35,431 bases of DNA from Gnetum montanum (GCA_015680685.1 MNCI01022324.1:85834-121264); one strand, 5' to 3'. Positions 9,500 to 20,660 are shown, numbered from the stretch's first letter. Notes: generated by a model from the letters alone, not told the origin. Numbers and translations are program-made.

Positions 9500-10290
9500 G
9501 TTAGTAGTGTACTTTTAAAAGTTAGGACATTTCCCATTTGCTAGCACTAAAGATCCTACTATAGTGATAGAGTAGTTGGAGAAGTTGTGAAATTCTTTTG
9601 ATTTGATAAGATGCTCATTGATTCAGTAGAATATGTTAATTGTATATTAGTTAATTAACACTACTCAATGTTGGTGGAGGATTAAGGAGCATGCCAAGAA
9701 GTGGACTAACTGGAAGATGGCATGAGATGATTTTTGGCATATTTTAGAGACTATTATGTGTTTATTGAGTATGCCAAGGCCAAGGAGAATGAGTTTTACC
9801 AGTTGTTTCATTGTAGTTCGCCTATGGTAGAGTACGATGCCAACTTCTCTAATCCTAGAAGTTATGTTTCATAGATGTAGGAAAATACTATAGCATGGAT
9901 AATAGATTTATTAGAGGCTAAAGACCCTTATTGAAAGATTACATCTTACCCCTTATATTGACAACCTATGATGAGACTAGAGCAATTGCTATGGATCTGG
10001 AGAAAAGCTACTAGGAGGATGCAACTTATTATGAAGGAAAGAAAGGTTAGAAAAGAGAATTGATATTTGGAGAATGACCTAGATCCTCCAAGTAGGCCTA
10101 TGGACATGGAGGTAAGCGCTAGATATCATCTTGCAAGTCTACCTTTGGATCTTGTCATGAATCTATTGTATGCTTTAGATGTAGTTAGCTTGTACATCTA
10201 TAAAGGAATTGTTAAAACTATTTTATATATGGATAACTAGGACATCAAGCCAAGGAGTGCCTAAAGTAGATAGGTAATAGCAAAGAATAT
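9500..10290 (+). pseudogene. gag of chromovirus B (broken)
   Basis: Capsid-nucleocapsid protein of a Ty3/gypsy element. Around 9545-9780 the text reads STKDPTIVIE, NSFDLIRCS, CWWRIKEHAKKW and DDFW, then YAKAKENEFYQLF and VEYDANFSN: the chromovirus gag pattern with its conserved WW and the EF--L---M-V-EY-A-F block. Two zinc knuckles follow, CFRC at 10171-10182 and GHQAKEC at 10240-10260. Frame changes and stops throughout show it is dead. Confidence 0.82.
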
Positions 10291-10379
10291 AGAGACTAAG
10301 AATAGTGATCACCAACTTATGATGGACTTGGAGCACCTGGAACTCAGCCAAGATAAGCATAGAAGAGGACTTAGAAACA

Positions 10380-10790
10380 TCTGTATGCTATGAAAAACTA
10401 GCTAATGGATGTATAGTACAACATAATGTTGGAGACATAAGGTATTATTTTAGACCTTTATTTGTTGATATTATTTGATATAGATGCTAGTTGTTTCTTT
10501 GTAGATCTTAGTGTTATGCATTGAGTAACCCTTGTATGTCATTCTCTTCATTCTAAATTATTGGTATCTTTTGTTGAGGGTCATTAGATTCTATTTAATT
10601 AAGTGTAGATAGATGTACCTATATAATTTTAGGATGTACATTGGGTAAGTAATTTTCATGTAATGGATCTTGGAACATATGATGTGATTTTTTGGATGGA
10701 TTGATTATTGTAGTTCAATGGCAGATTGGATTATCAAGAGAAGCTCCAGAGGATATAATTAGTTGATGGAACTTAAAATGTGGTATAGAT
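10380..10790 (+). pseudogene. Protease of chromovirus B (broken)
   Basis: FDIDASCFF at 10474-10500 is a decayed FDSGASHSF active-site loop (Asp codon 10477-10479). TYDVIFWMD at about 10675-10701 corresponds to DYDVILGMDWL, the second conserved motif. The distance between the two is right for a retropepsin. It sits between the gag zinc knuckles and RT, as expected. Confidence 0.8.
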
Positions 10791-10899
10791 CCATCTAAGG
10801 TCAATGTAGTTAGATTATATTTTCTCTTAATACTTCTATAGGATACTTTAAAAGAGGCATGGATTATTTGTGATTATGATGTATAGGATAGATGTGGTG

Positions 10900-11951
10900 A
10901 AGATAGATTGGATCTTTTTTATTAAGGAGTTTCCTAATGTGTTTTTATTAGAGTTACAATTTTTCCACTAAGATATGAGAATAAGTTTAAGATAAATATT
11001 AAACTTGATATAGGACCTATTTGAAATGATTTACATAGGATGTTTCTAGTTGAGCTAGTAGAGTTGAAGATCCAATTAAAGGAGTTATTGGATAGATGTC
11101 TCATTTGACCTAGTAAATCACAATGGAATGCACTAGTGCTATTTATTAGAAAAAAAGGATGGAAGCTTATGGCTATGCATAGATTATAAGTAGTTGAATT
11201 TAGTGATAATAAAGAATACATATTCATTGTTGTATATTGATGACTTGTTTGATCAACTTTAAGGAGCTTATGTATTCTCATAGATTGATCTCAAGTTTGG
11301 AGATACTAGGCATGGATTCATGAGCATGATGTACTAAAGACAATATTTAGAATCTATTATGGTTATTATGAGTTTTTGGTACATTGTTATTATTGATAAA
11401 TGAATCAATAATTTTCATGTACCTCATGAATAGTATACTATGACCATTTATATATTAGTTCATAATTGTCTTTATAGATGATATTTTTTTATATTCTCTT
11501 GATAAGAAATTACATGTAAAGAACTTAAAGGATAATCACCTAGAGGCTCAATGTTCATCTTGATAAGGCATGGTCCTAGAAGGGTGGTAGATGAGTAAAA
11601 GCCTCACCTCTTTTGAGTGGCTACACCTAGACTCAAGCCTATATCTTATGACTTGAAAAATAAGCATTTTATCATTTGTCCAAGTGGTGGTCCCTTGAGG
11701 AAGTATTACAAACATCGAGGAAGTATCCATTTTATGCTCAATCATCTAATTGTTCATTTTGGTAATTAGAGATTCAATTCTTGGAACATGTGGTGTCAGA
11801 AATTTGCATCTCTATGAATCCAACAAAGATTGCAACTATTTGTAACTAGCTAGTATTGTAGTTAGTAGCAGAGATTCAAATATTTTTGGAGTTAGGAGGT
11901 TACTACTATAGGTTTTTGAAATGATTTTTTTGGATAGCATTTTCTTTGACT
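10900..11951 (+). pseudogene. Reverse transcriptase of chromovirus B (broken, interrupted)
   Basis: RT that would copy the element RNA to DNA. Seen in order: EFPNVF near 10927; VELKIQLKELLDRCLI then P-SQWNA-VLFI-KK (11055-11160); DLFDQL (about 11240); the catalytic FIDDIFLYS at 11471-11497 (usual FIDDILIYS); and EIQFLEHVVSEICIS and LELGGYYYRFLK (about 11770-11925) of the thumb and connection. A 183-bp insert at 11553-11735 and the 8.2-kb element D at 11952 interrupt it. Stops are frequent. The 115-aa minus-strand frame at 10934-11281 is its antisense shadow. Confidence 0.88.
11553..11735 (+). mobile_element. 183-bp SINE-like insertion in chromovirus RT
   Basis: The RT connection reading breaks off here and resumes after 183 bp, with GCTCAAT on both sides (11546-11552 and 11736-11742) as a 7-bp target duplication. 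Leaving the insert and one repeat out puts both sides in the same frame across the conserved S-K-C-x-F-W region of RT. Inside, TAGATGAGTAA near 11588 and GACTCAAGCC near 11633 have the spacing of tRNA A and B boxes, which points to a tRNA-derived SINE. No poly-A tail is clear, so a small DNA transposon remains possible. Orientation follows the putative boxes. Confidence 0.6.
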
Positions 11952-14940
11952 TTTTCTTGAAAAAATTTTCTTTTTATTTCTACAAGAATACCTCCATGAA
12001 CTACGTATCAGAAAAACTTAGTACGTGGCCATAAATGATCTTCAAATCAATATAACCCTTAATATGCATGAATTAGGAATGATAAGGGAATGATGCAAAA
12101 CTAAAGTTTTAATTGTTAAAAATAACTAAGTTTAAAATCACTGGAAAATAACCAAGCATCAATTATTGGAAAATAAACTAAGTGTGGAGTGTAAGTGAGA
12201 AAATTAAAATAAGTATGAAACTTATAAAAGGACATATGATACTAAATTAATAATAATATTATGTAGAGTGAAGGGTTTTGGATTCCTTCCTAAAAAATGG
12301 AATTTTTATATGGAAAACTAACAAAGTATAAAAATGCCAAAAATTTGATTAAGTATGAAATGTGATGTAAGAGATAGAATGAGTTCTAAGTATGGAACAC
12401 AAATAAACATATGATAAATGATGAAAATAAGATACCAAGATATATGATAAGGATCCTAAATTCTTTTCTAAATAATGAAAATACTTTACTGATGAATGTT
12501 AAATTGTTTGCTTCCTAGGGAGGGCCAAACTATAAACAATGGTAGAAAAACATATGGTAAAACTAATAAAATAAGCTTAATTATTGAGAAATATATAAAT
12601 TTTAAGAGTGTAATTAAACTTTTCAAGGATTAGGACATGGATGGAAAAGTTGTAGACATGATTTAGAGTCAATTGTAGGCCAAGATAGAGTTGTTTTGAC
12701 CAAGGGTCCCATCATTGGCCTTGGAGATAAAAAATTATAATTATTGAAAGTGCTATGAAAGCTTGAAAATTATATATTTGGAAGTGATCTTGAAGGTGTA
12801 GAAGGTGATCAAGAAGCACATGAGTGTTGCAATGATAGCAAGTACTCATGCTCTTGACCTCTTAAAATATGATGAAGGGCTCTCAAATCTCAAGAATCCA
12901 ACCTAAAATTTATGTATTAAATTTGTATTTATCAGTTTGAAGTTGTCAAATTTAATATAGGATTGCTAAAATCAGATTGTAGTTAAACATAACTTGTTGC
13001 CATGTTCAAAAATAATAAGTATGGTCTTTGGTTATAGCAAGCATGATCACTTGTTGAGGTGATACTTTTGTAGAGTCATCATCACCAACATTTAGCAAAT
13101 TTTTTGCTAATTTCATGAAGCATCAAAAATGAAATTTTGAAACTCAATTTGACCTTTGAAATGACAATGAAATATTTTGAGATGATGTAGAGAGAGTTGC
13201 AAGATGAGAAGATGGTATCAGACGTTAAGTTTGATCATGTTGCATAAATATCGATAGTGTCGAGGATGCTAATACTAATGCACTATTAATGTTAGTAACA
13301 ATTAGATAAAATTTTGAGACTTTTATCAAAGTGTTTTTTTTTTGATTTGATGAAGCCTTTTTTTGTTCTTGAATTGACACTGGAAGTTGCTGAAATGATG
13401 TTGAGAGTTATACAAGGTTGAGATAAGGTATTGATGATGAATGGTATTGGTGCTGAAAGTATTAATGCTAATGTTGATTTTGCTATAGTGTTAGTGTTAG
13501 CCATGGTAATTAGAAAAATTTTGGAAACTTTTATAAGTTTCATTATGTGACTTCTAGGTTCTCGGATTATTGTCAAAATAATCCAAGATGATGTTAGAAC
13601 AATGTCTAAGGATGTTAGAAGTTTGAGAATGAGCCAAAGTGCCTAACATAAAGCTCAATGATGTCATATTATGAGTTCTAAGAGTGTGAGTATCCATAAT
13701 TAGTAAAACATTTGGTCATTTCACTAGAGTTAGATTTTTGAGCTCTAAGAACATGTTTGGCCTCCAAATTGATGTCAGAGGTTGCATACGTAAAGGTGAG
13801 CAGCCCCAGAGATTCATAGATTATGTGGGATGTTTTTTAGAGTGTTGGTATAGACCTTAACAAAGTAATGCTAATGTAATCAATGTTGGCATAGGTATCA
13901 TAGTTAGGAATTTTTTTGATTATTTTTTAGGAAAAAAATTATAACTATTGGCAAGTTGAAATTGCACCTAGAAAGAGGGTTAATGACCTTCCATAGGTGT
14001 TGAGACACTTGCAATGCCATGGAATATTGCATACCAAAGGTACAAAATGCTATGGGGTCATAAGAAATGATTCCAAATATGCCAAAATGAGTTTTGTACA
14101 TGTTGATGCATCATATTTAGACAAAAAAGGTCAATATTTGAGATGTCAAAAAAACAATTGAAAAATGACTATTTTTCTAAGTCATGGAGCTTTGAAATTA
14201 CTGTTGATGAGTCATTTTGGCCCTAGGGATTCATGGAACCCATAAAAACATAGTTTTAATGAGATTCAAGAGCTCCAATGTTGGTGATATTGGCATTGAT
14301 GCTAACACTGACATTGATGTAGTGTTAGTATTAGCAATGCTTAGAAAATTTTAGGCTTTTTCTAAGACCTTTTCAAAGTTTCCAAAATTTATTCTAAGAA
14401 GCTAGGAAATAATCCTAAATGGTACTTGGTAGAATATAATCTTAAATGGTCCTTGGAGTGTTTTGAAGAATAAAAATATATCTTGAAAGGCTACTTTGGA
14501 GCATTTTATGTTGCACTATTGAAGGAAACCCAATTTAACATCATGTCATCATAGACACTTAGAAAAATTTTGATCTTGGGGGTCTTAAGGTCAAACTACA
14601 AAATTTGCCAAATTTGAACTCTGTGATGCTAGGGAAGCCTAGGTTGTATTTTTTGAGGTCTTTTAAGATGTGAAATTCAAGTGAAATCCCATAGAAAAAT
14701 TTTGATCCACATTAGCCCAAACGCTTAGAATAATTTTGATTCTAGAGTTTTTTGAGAGTCATAGAAAATTAAGTACATAAGTTGGATTATGGCTTTAGAT
14801 AGTTCTCGATGGCTCCTAGGAGCTAAGAGTATGCCTTTTAATCATGTATTTGGTGGATTTGATGCTCAAACACTCATTAAAAAACATTGTAACTACACCT
14901 AGCTTTGATTTGAAGAAAATTAAAAAAAATGAGCATAACT
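11952..14940 (-). repeat. 3' LTR of element D (about 3 kb, with internal repeats)
   Basis: AT-rich and noncoding. On the minus strand it begins AGTTATGCTCATTTT at 14940; the other LTR reads TATTATATTTATT at 20154, so the original was probably TGTTATGCTCA. The right 200 bp align with 19966-20154. A diverged internal unit rich in (GATGCTAAT)-type text followed by ATTAGAAAAATTTTGG recurs near 13266, 13450, 13870 and 14290. No TATA box or poly-A signal could be assigned with confidence. The outer end at 11952 does not show a clean CA. Confidence 0.62.
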
Positions 14941-14953
14941 TTGCCCTCTCTTA
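14941..14953 (-). other. Possible polypurine tract of element D
   Basis: Minus strand AAGAGAGGGCAA directly precedes the LTR start at 14940. Purine-rich sequence in this place is what a plus-strand primer needs. Confidence 0.5.
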
Positions 14954-15665
14954 ATTGATACCACTAAGGTGTCAAAGAAGGATCCATCAAGAATAGATTA
15001 GATATTATATTAATATATATACAAAATGAAAACTAGGAAGAATGAAAAGGAAGAAGGGGAGAATATTAGCATATGACTGATATATTAGTCATGGGAACAG
15101 TGCTATGGCATAGCAAAGGGGTATGGCTAAATCCTATACTTAAGATGATAGAAAGAATGAAATTTATGATATTCACATTTTGTTCCACTCATGCTCTTAA
15201 CATATCATTACTGGAATAGAACAAGTTACTCAATTCTCACTAAATGTATTGGTGAGAGGAAATGGAATGAGATAGGAAACAGAGTTAGAAGGAAGAATAG
15301 AAAAGTAAGAGAAATAGGTGAAAAATAGACTTGATAAATTAAGAAAATAGTAAAATTGAAGAAAGAAATAATGATAATCACCAATACACTAGGAAAAGGT
15401 GCTATGCCACAGAAGTAGGGCATGGATAAATCCCATACTCTAATGATTATTTATAGTTGATAGATTTAATTTCCTCCCTACCTCATTCAAACTCAACACA
15501 ACTTCACATGGCATTAAAATGACTGAACACTCATTGCTTACAACGTAAGGTAGATCATTGATAAACATCCTTATCATAGTCTACTATAAGGAGAAATGTT
15601 AGTAGAATAGGATAATAAGAGATTACAAAAGATAGAGGAAATTGAGTAAGAAAGAAAAGAACTTA

Positions 15666-15715
<50 letters not shown>

Positions 15716-16690
15716 TAAAACATGGAGAAGTGAAAGTAATACAATAAAATATAGATGAGATGGAAAATGAGTTAGAGTAAACTTGATGATGCTCAATCTT
15801 TTTTCTTCTTCTTTTTTTTTATGAAGGGGACATTCTCAAGATGAAGTGGAACATGACTATTACTTGATGATAGATGATTTTATCATAGATATTAATGCAT
15901 CACCAACTAGAATGTGCCTAGATACTCATGGATAGAGTGCTCGAAATAATAATATTTAGATTGATAATGAAATGAGAATAAGAAGGATAATAATAGTTAG
16001 GCTTTAGGTTGATCAAGTGATAAACTACTCATAAGTATTTGGAATAATGATGAATAATAATGAATAAAAAGAGGAAGGAGAGATGAAAAATCACAGGAAT
16101 TGAAGAGTGGTATCTATGGAGAAGAGTTAAGGAATAAATGATGGGATATTGATTTTTGATATGTTTGATGTTTTTGCAAGATGATGTTGATATGTTTGTA
16201 TCAATATTTTAGAGATTGAGAACTATGGTATAGGGAAATATGGAACAAAGAACTTTTGTTTATGGATTTTGTGTTTTATGTTTTTGTGTGTTTATGGTTT
16301 TCTATGTTTATGAAATTTTTTTATATTTTTTTGATAGCTAAAATACAAGAGAAGACAAAATAGCATTGGATGAAAATAGTGTTCAAAAGGTTAAAGTTGA
16401 CAATAAAGTTATAAAATTCGAGATGAAGTAGCGTAAAGGAAATTGAATGAAAAAATGTAGTTGATTAAGCTAAAGCTATAAGATGAATTAAAAGAATAAA
16501 AATGAAAAGGCAAAGATAATATGATTTTCTAGGAGGAGATATATTGGTAATAGTTTTTTTTAGCTTGTAAATAGAAGGACCCTTAATGCTTCTAATGGAT
16601 TCTATAGTGTCTAGTTCACTAAAACTTAGATCTATGAACTTGTGCAATTTAGATGAAAATGGGATGCTAATGTTTAACTCATTGGTTTCT
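14954..16690 (-). other. Noncoding 3' region of element D
   Basis: No RT or integrase motifs were seen on either strand. It contains a (GA)n microsatellite at 15670-15709 and two diverged direct repeats of about 45 bp: near 15091-15147 (GTGCTATGGCATAG, then GGTATGGCTAAATCC) and near 15397-15445 (GTGCTATGCCACAG, then GGCATGGATAAATCC). The 60-aa minus frame at 16465-16647 follows the protease in position and could be a linker, but has no known motif. Confidence 0.5.
15670..15709. repeat. (GA)n microsatellite
   Basis: About 20 uninterrupted GA units followed by GGAAAAATAAA. It lies in the noncoding part of element D, about 1.6 kb from the second GA tract that borders the assembly gap. Confidence 0.98.
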
Positions 16691-17220
16691 TATGAGGATG
16701 ATGTTTAATCCATGATGTAACGTAGAAGATGACTTCTTTATCCTTGCATGGAAAGTGTATCTCTTGGTGGAAATGTAATGAACTTGCATGATGATGGGAT
16801 AACCAAGTCCTTCCTAAGATAGTGTTTATTTCTTATAAATACATAATTACTACAGACATGGCTTTTGATGCGATACAATTTCCTATAAAAAATAGTATTT
16901 TAATCAAGCCTATGATTTCTAATCTAGTCCCACTAAATGAAATTAAAGGAGAGTCAAAATTAGAGTATGTGAGCTATTTTTTGAGGTCAATATGATTGAT
17001 GACTAACAATAGGATGATGCTGGATCTAGCTTTATCATTGATGTGTATGAGAAGGAGTGACATGTTGTCCTTGATTTGTATTATCATGTAGATGGAAAGC
17101 TAGCATACATCACTTGTGGTAAGATAAGTTTTGATGTTTTCACCTTTAAACACCAAGTAATTCATCTTATACTTTGAAGTAGTAAGCATTGATGGGATAG
17201 CTTGGGCATAAGGTTCAATG
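16691..17220 (-). pseudogene. Protease region of element D (broken)
   Basis: Read on the minus strand. INDKARSSIILL (about 17010-17045) stands where the D-x-G-[AS]-S--N active-site loop is expected, with the Asp and Gly no longer clear. LISFSGTRLEIIGLIKI and FFIGN follow, and TILGRTWLSHHHASSLHFHQ at about 16740-16800 is the well-known ILGR-WLH-M-AVPST-HQ block that follows the protease in Tat-like Ty3/gypsy elements. Stops interrupt it. Gag of the same element is upstream (higher coordinates). Confidence 0.72.
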
Positions 17221-17289
17221 TTTGTTAAAACAATTATGGATTTTAAAAGCTTCTTTAATGAAAGATGATGTTTTTAAAAGTCAATATGA

Positions 17290-17292
<3 letters not shown>

Positions 17293-17330
<38 letters not shown>

Positions 17331-17436
17331 NNNNNNNNNNNNNNNNNNNNNNNNNNNNNNNNNNNNNNNNNNNNNNNNNNNNNNNNNNNNNNNNNNNNNN
17401 NNNNNNNNNNNNNNNNNNNNNNNAGAGAGAGAGAGA
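17293..17436. repeat. (GA)n microsatellite around an assembly gap
   Basis: GA repeats at 17293-17330 run into 93 N (17331-17423) and resume to 17436. The gap is most simply a GA tract that could not be assembled; its true length is unknown. The open frame that spans it (17222-17470, Arg-Glu repeats) is an artefact of the repeat. Confidence 0.97.
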
Positions 17437-18180
17437 CATTTCCTTTAATTTCATTGCTAATACAATTTGAGATAAAGCTTTGCCCCTAGGGATGCATCTA
17501 TAATGTTAGGTATTGGAGGAATAGTTTATGTAGCTATTGTAGTAGACATAGATGTATTTTAAGGCTCTTGGATTGCCACCCTCTTCTTCCATTGTAGGGA
17601 AGATTACTTATTGGCCTAACCATTCACTTTTTTCTTATTAGGAATTTCCTTCTTTTGTAATTGAATAAGGGTGTGACTTAGATATGTGAAAGTAGGAAGA
17701 AATGATAGTTCCTATAAGGTGGATGGGGATAAGGGACAAGATGGAGATGATGGGTAGGTGGAGAAGGATTGGAATTTGAAGGAGATTAAAGGATTGTATA
17801 AGATCTATGAGAAAGGAAGCACTTCATATATTTTGAGTAGTTGGAGCAGAGGAATTCTTTATAGAGAGATTGATAACAATAAATTTATTAGAATTATGAG
17901 GATTAGTTTGAGAGGAGCCCCATATGGATGACAAATGAGGCTTTGGAATGACTGCCTTTGTATTTAAGGTGAAATGTGGATACTTGATCATCAGGTTGGA
18001 CAAGAGTATTGAAAACTATTCATTCTTTTCCAAAAAGAGATTGGATGTCATATTTAAGTGCATTTTAGTCATCTATATCATGACCTATAGCTTCATGATA
18101 GTAGAAAAATTTGTTAACATTGTACCACCTTGGGATTGGTGGATATCCTTTCATACATTGGAAAGGATTTGTGGCTAGAA
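17437..18180 (-). pseudogene. Gag C-terminal and linker region of element D (decayed)
   Basis: Lies between gag and protease of element D. Minus-strand reading gives short stretches such as STNTKAVIP and SSIWGSSQTNPHNSNKF but no zinc knuckle that I can see. The plus-strand 76-aa frame at 17948-18178 is probably an antisense shadow. Assignment rests on position only. Confidence 0.4.
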
Positions 18181-19261
18181 TCTAAAATTTTGTGAACCTA
18201 GTCAATGCTTGATCCAAGATCTATTTTGGTGTTATGTGCCCATATTTCAAAAATATGTTATAGAGTTGGGTGTAGGGCATTAAAACCTTGTGATATTTGA
18301 TCCTATCTTTAGATTATCTTTTTTGCTATTCCTCATTTGATGAATTTTTTCTAGCATATTAGCTAGTAAATTTTAATTTACTGAAGTAATTTTTTAATCA
18401 ATATTTTGTGGGGTCTTAACTTTTGTTTCCATATTGGTTTTGTTATGGAAGTTCACCCACTTTGGATTGTTATGTTGTATTGCCACTTCTTCAATATGAT
18501 TGGTAGAATTTATGGCATGATCAAGGGTACATGATTTAGGGTAGACCAGATTACCCCTACTATAGTAATTGATAGCTTCCTTGAAAATTTCTAAAACTAA
18601 TCCTCAAGAAGTGGATGTGTAAGCTTCATGATTACTAATGCATACTTGGAGATGGAGTCATTATGAGCCTATTTGACTGATAGGAGCTTTTGCAAAGTAC
18701 CACCCTTAGTAATGTTATACTTGATCTTCTCCATGACTATGGCGAAGAGTTTCTCCAAGAAGGTGATAGATCCATGGTGAAGAAATCTATGCCATTCATG
18801 TGTCTTACTATTCAAGGAGTTGGAAAAGCTTATAAGGATGATGTGAGGGTAATTGACAAGTAATGAGAATTCATTGTGAAAATTGGTTATATGGTTTGTG
18901 GTATCAAATTTTCCATTATACTTATTAAAATTTGGAAATGAGACCCCTTTGCAAACTCGGGTAAGAGTGATTAGTGTGATTATATGATTAGTAAGAAGGT
19001 TGAAAATGAATATTACAAAACTATCCTCATATAGAGATGTGGCCTTTTTGATTGATCTTGTTTAGCCTGTAACATAGGAGATAGATCTTGGAGTAGAAGC
19101 ATTAGTTGAAGTATGACACTAGGAATGTTTTGAGTGAGGTTGCTTAGCATGGGATTATGAGTAAGTAAGATTGGTTGAAAAGGTACCATGGTTGACATGA
19201 GAATTTGTGATGTGTTATATTGGGTCACATGATGTGTAGGTGGAATGAATAGTAATGACAC
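18181..19261 (-). pseudogene. gag of element D (broken)
   Basis: Minus-strand capsid protein. Starts with MSLLFIPPTHHVTQYNTSQ at 19261, Pro- and Gln-rich as many gag N-termini. The core at about 18960-18690 reads FPNFNKYNGKFDTTNHI, FHNEFSLLV, ISFSNSLNSKTHEWHRFL, HGSITFLEKLF and VMEKIKYN. This is the Retrotrans_gag pattern (P-F--Y-G--D---H---F, F--SL---A--W, GSI--F--L---F). The 82-aa open frame at the start is followed by frameshifts and stops. Confidence 0.8.
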
Positions 19262-19965
19262 TTGAGTTGTTTAAGTTTGTAGTATATGGATATTGGCTAA
19301 AATAGATTTAGCATTAAATTGGGATTTGAAATGTGGGATGATGGATTGACAACATAGGTATTTGGAAAGAGGCTATATCTAGGTAGCATATTGGATACTA
19401 GTGGGATTATAATAGTGGGGTTAATTGAAGCAAACAATGGAATAGAAATATTATGTGACAGGCACTAAAAAGAGATTAGTGGAACTAATGAGGTTCATGA
19501 ACTATGTGATAAGATTGTTTAGGAGATGAGAAGGATCCATTGAAAGAGTAACATGGGGATGTTCCTCCTCACTAGCATCATGAATACTAATGTCTCCACT
19601 TTGCTTGGTTTATTATTAAACTAGAAATTTTTGTTGCTAACATTAATGTTTGGGTTCCCAATGAGATGTTTCCCAATACTACTTACCATGATCTATATTT
19701 TGTTCCTAGTAAGAAAATATTCTTTTAACATAGTTTTCTTAGACAAGGTTAACTTAATGAATCGGTTTGAGTTGAATAGGAAAGGTCCCAAACCATTGGC
19801 TACCTCATATTCATCCATCCTCCTTAGCTTGTTCTTAGGAAATGCAATTCTTAGTTCCCTATTCATGCATGCAAATTTATAGTTATGGTACATCATGTAT
19901 ACCATAAGTACATGAACTTTCTACATTTCAATTAACTTACGGACTTGAGAGCCTTAAGTGGAGTC
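19262..19965 (-). other. Leader region of element D
   Basis: About 700 bp between gag and the right LTR remnant. Two opposite open frames (19631-19882 plus, 19693-19905 minus) overlap and neither resembles a known protein. I found no clear primer binding site, which fits the 5' LTR being cut down to its first 190 bp. Confidence 0.4.
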
Positions 19966-20154
19966 AATAACACTTAGAAAAAGTTTGGTCCATAAGTTGG
20001 ATTATAAATCTAGATGACTTCCAATAGCCCCTAGGAGTTAAGAATGTATCTTATAATGATGTATTTCGGGGATTTGATGCTCAAATAGTCATGGAAAAAT
20101 GTTGAAACTAAACTTAGTTTTTATTTGAAGTGCACTAAAAAAATAAATATAATA
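19966..20154 (-). repeat. 5' LTR remnant of element D
   Basis: Aligns with about 14720-14940: CATAAGTTGGATTAT, then GATGACTTCCAATAGCCCCTAG, then GGATTTGATGCTCAAA, with mostly C/T and G/A differences and one small gap. Only the first part of the LTR (minus sense) remains, so a deletion removed about 2.8 kb of it. It ends exactly at the right GACTT. Confidence 0.72.
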
Positions 20155-20660
20155 GACTTGTTTACTAGGAAAGGAAACTAGTTTTGTTTAGAGGTAGCTA
20201 GTCAAGCTACATTTGAGGATTTGAAGCATATACTAGTAAATACTCAAGTGTTATATCTCTTACATCAAGGTTTTTATATGATGTTAGCATTGATGCTTTA
20301 GGAGATGGACTTGGTTGTGTGTTGATGTATGGTGAAAAGGTTATAGCATATGTCTTTGGTAAATTGAAGCCTAATGAAACTTGATACCTAGTGCATGATT
20401 TAGAATTGAAAGCTACTATATTTGCTTTGAAGATCTAGTGGCATTATCTCTATGGTGAGAAAGTGACCATTTGGGCTAATCATAAGAGCCTCTAATATCT
20501 CATGAGTGAGCTAAAGTTTTACCTATGACATTGTAGATGGATCATGTTATTAGTTGATTTTGATTTTATCATCTAGTACATACTTGAAAAAATCAAATAA
20601 ATGATTGATGCACTATGCAGGAAAGATAAAATAATTCATATCCTTATTATCCAGTCTAAT
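20155..20660 (+). pseudogene. RNase H of chromovirus B (broken)
   Basis: Continues the pol gene of B after element D. EDLKHIL near 20225 is the linker. DVSIDALGDGLGCVLM, EKVIAYVFGKLKPNE, HDLELKATIFALKI (about 20283-20440), WHYLYGEKVTIWANHKSL and a decayed DALCRK (20604 onward) match the chromovirus RNase H fold, in which D-AS-G-GCVLM and E--A-V-AL supply the acidic catalytic residues. Here the first Asp and the DLEL Glu are present. Stops, often TAG, interrupt it. Confidence 0.85.

Larger units (their letters stand above)
11952..20154 (-). mobile_element. LTR retrotransposon D (Ty3/gypsy, minus strand, gag-protease only)
   Basis: An 8.2-kb element inserted in pol of B. GACTT flanks it on both sides (11947-11951 and 20155-20159), and removing it brings the RT end and the RNase H linker of B together at a conserved L-T-K-L-T-R-K region. 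A long left repeat (11952-14940) shares its last 200 bp with 19966-20154, in the same orientation. Gag and protease are read on the minus strand. No RT, RNase H or integrase was found between the protease and the left LTR. An assembly gap of 93 N lies inside. Confidence 0.78.

Noticed and set aside
10934-11281. 115-aa minus-strand frame
   Set aside because: Antisense of chromovirus RT; no motif of its own.
11580-11650. True tRNA gene
   Set aside because: A- and B-box-like text is present, but no cloverleaf could be folded by eye and it lies in an insertion with a target duplication; SINE-like is the better reading.
13292-13576. 94-aa minus-strand frame in the LTR of D
   Set aside because: Lies over the internal LTR repeats, low complexity, no known motif and no second copy with a conserved frame.
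17222-17470. 82-aa frame with Arg-Glu repeats and X
   Set aside because: Translation of a GA microsatellite and an assembly gap.
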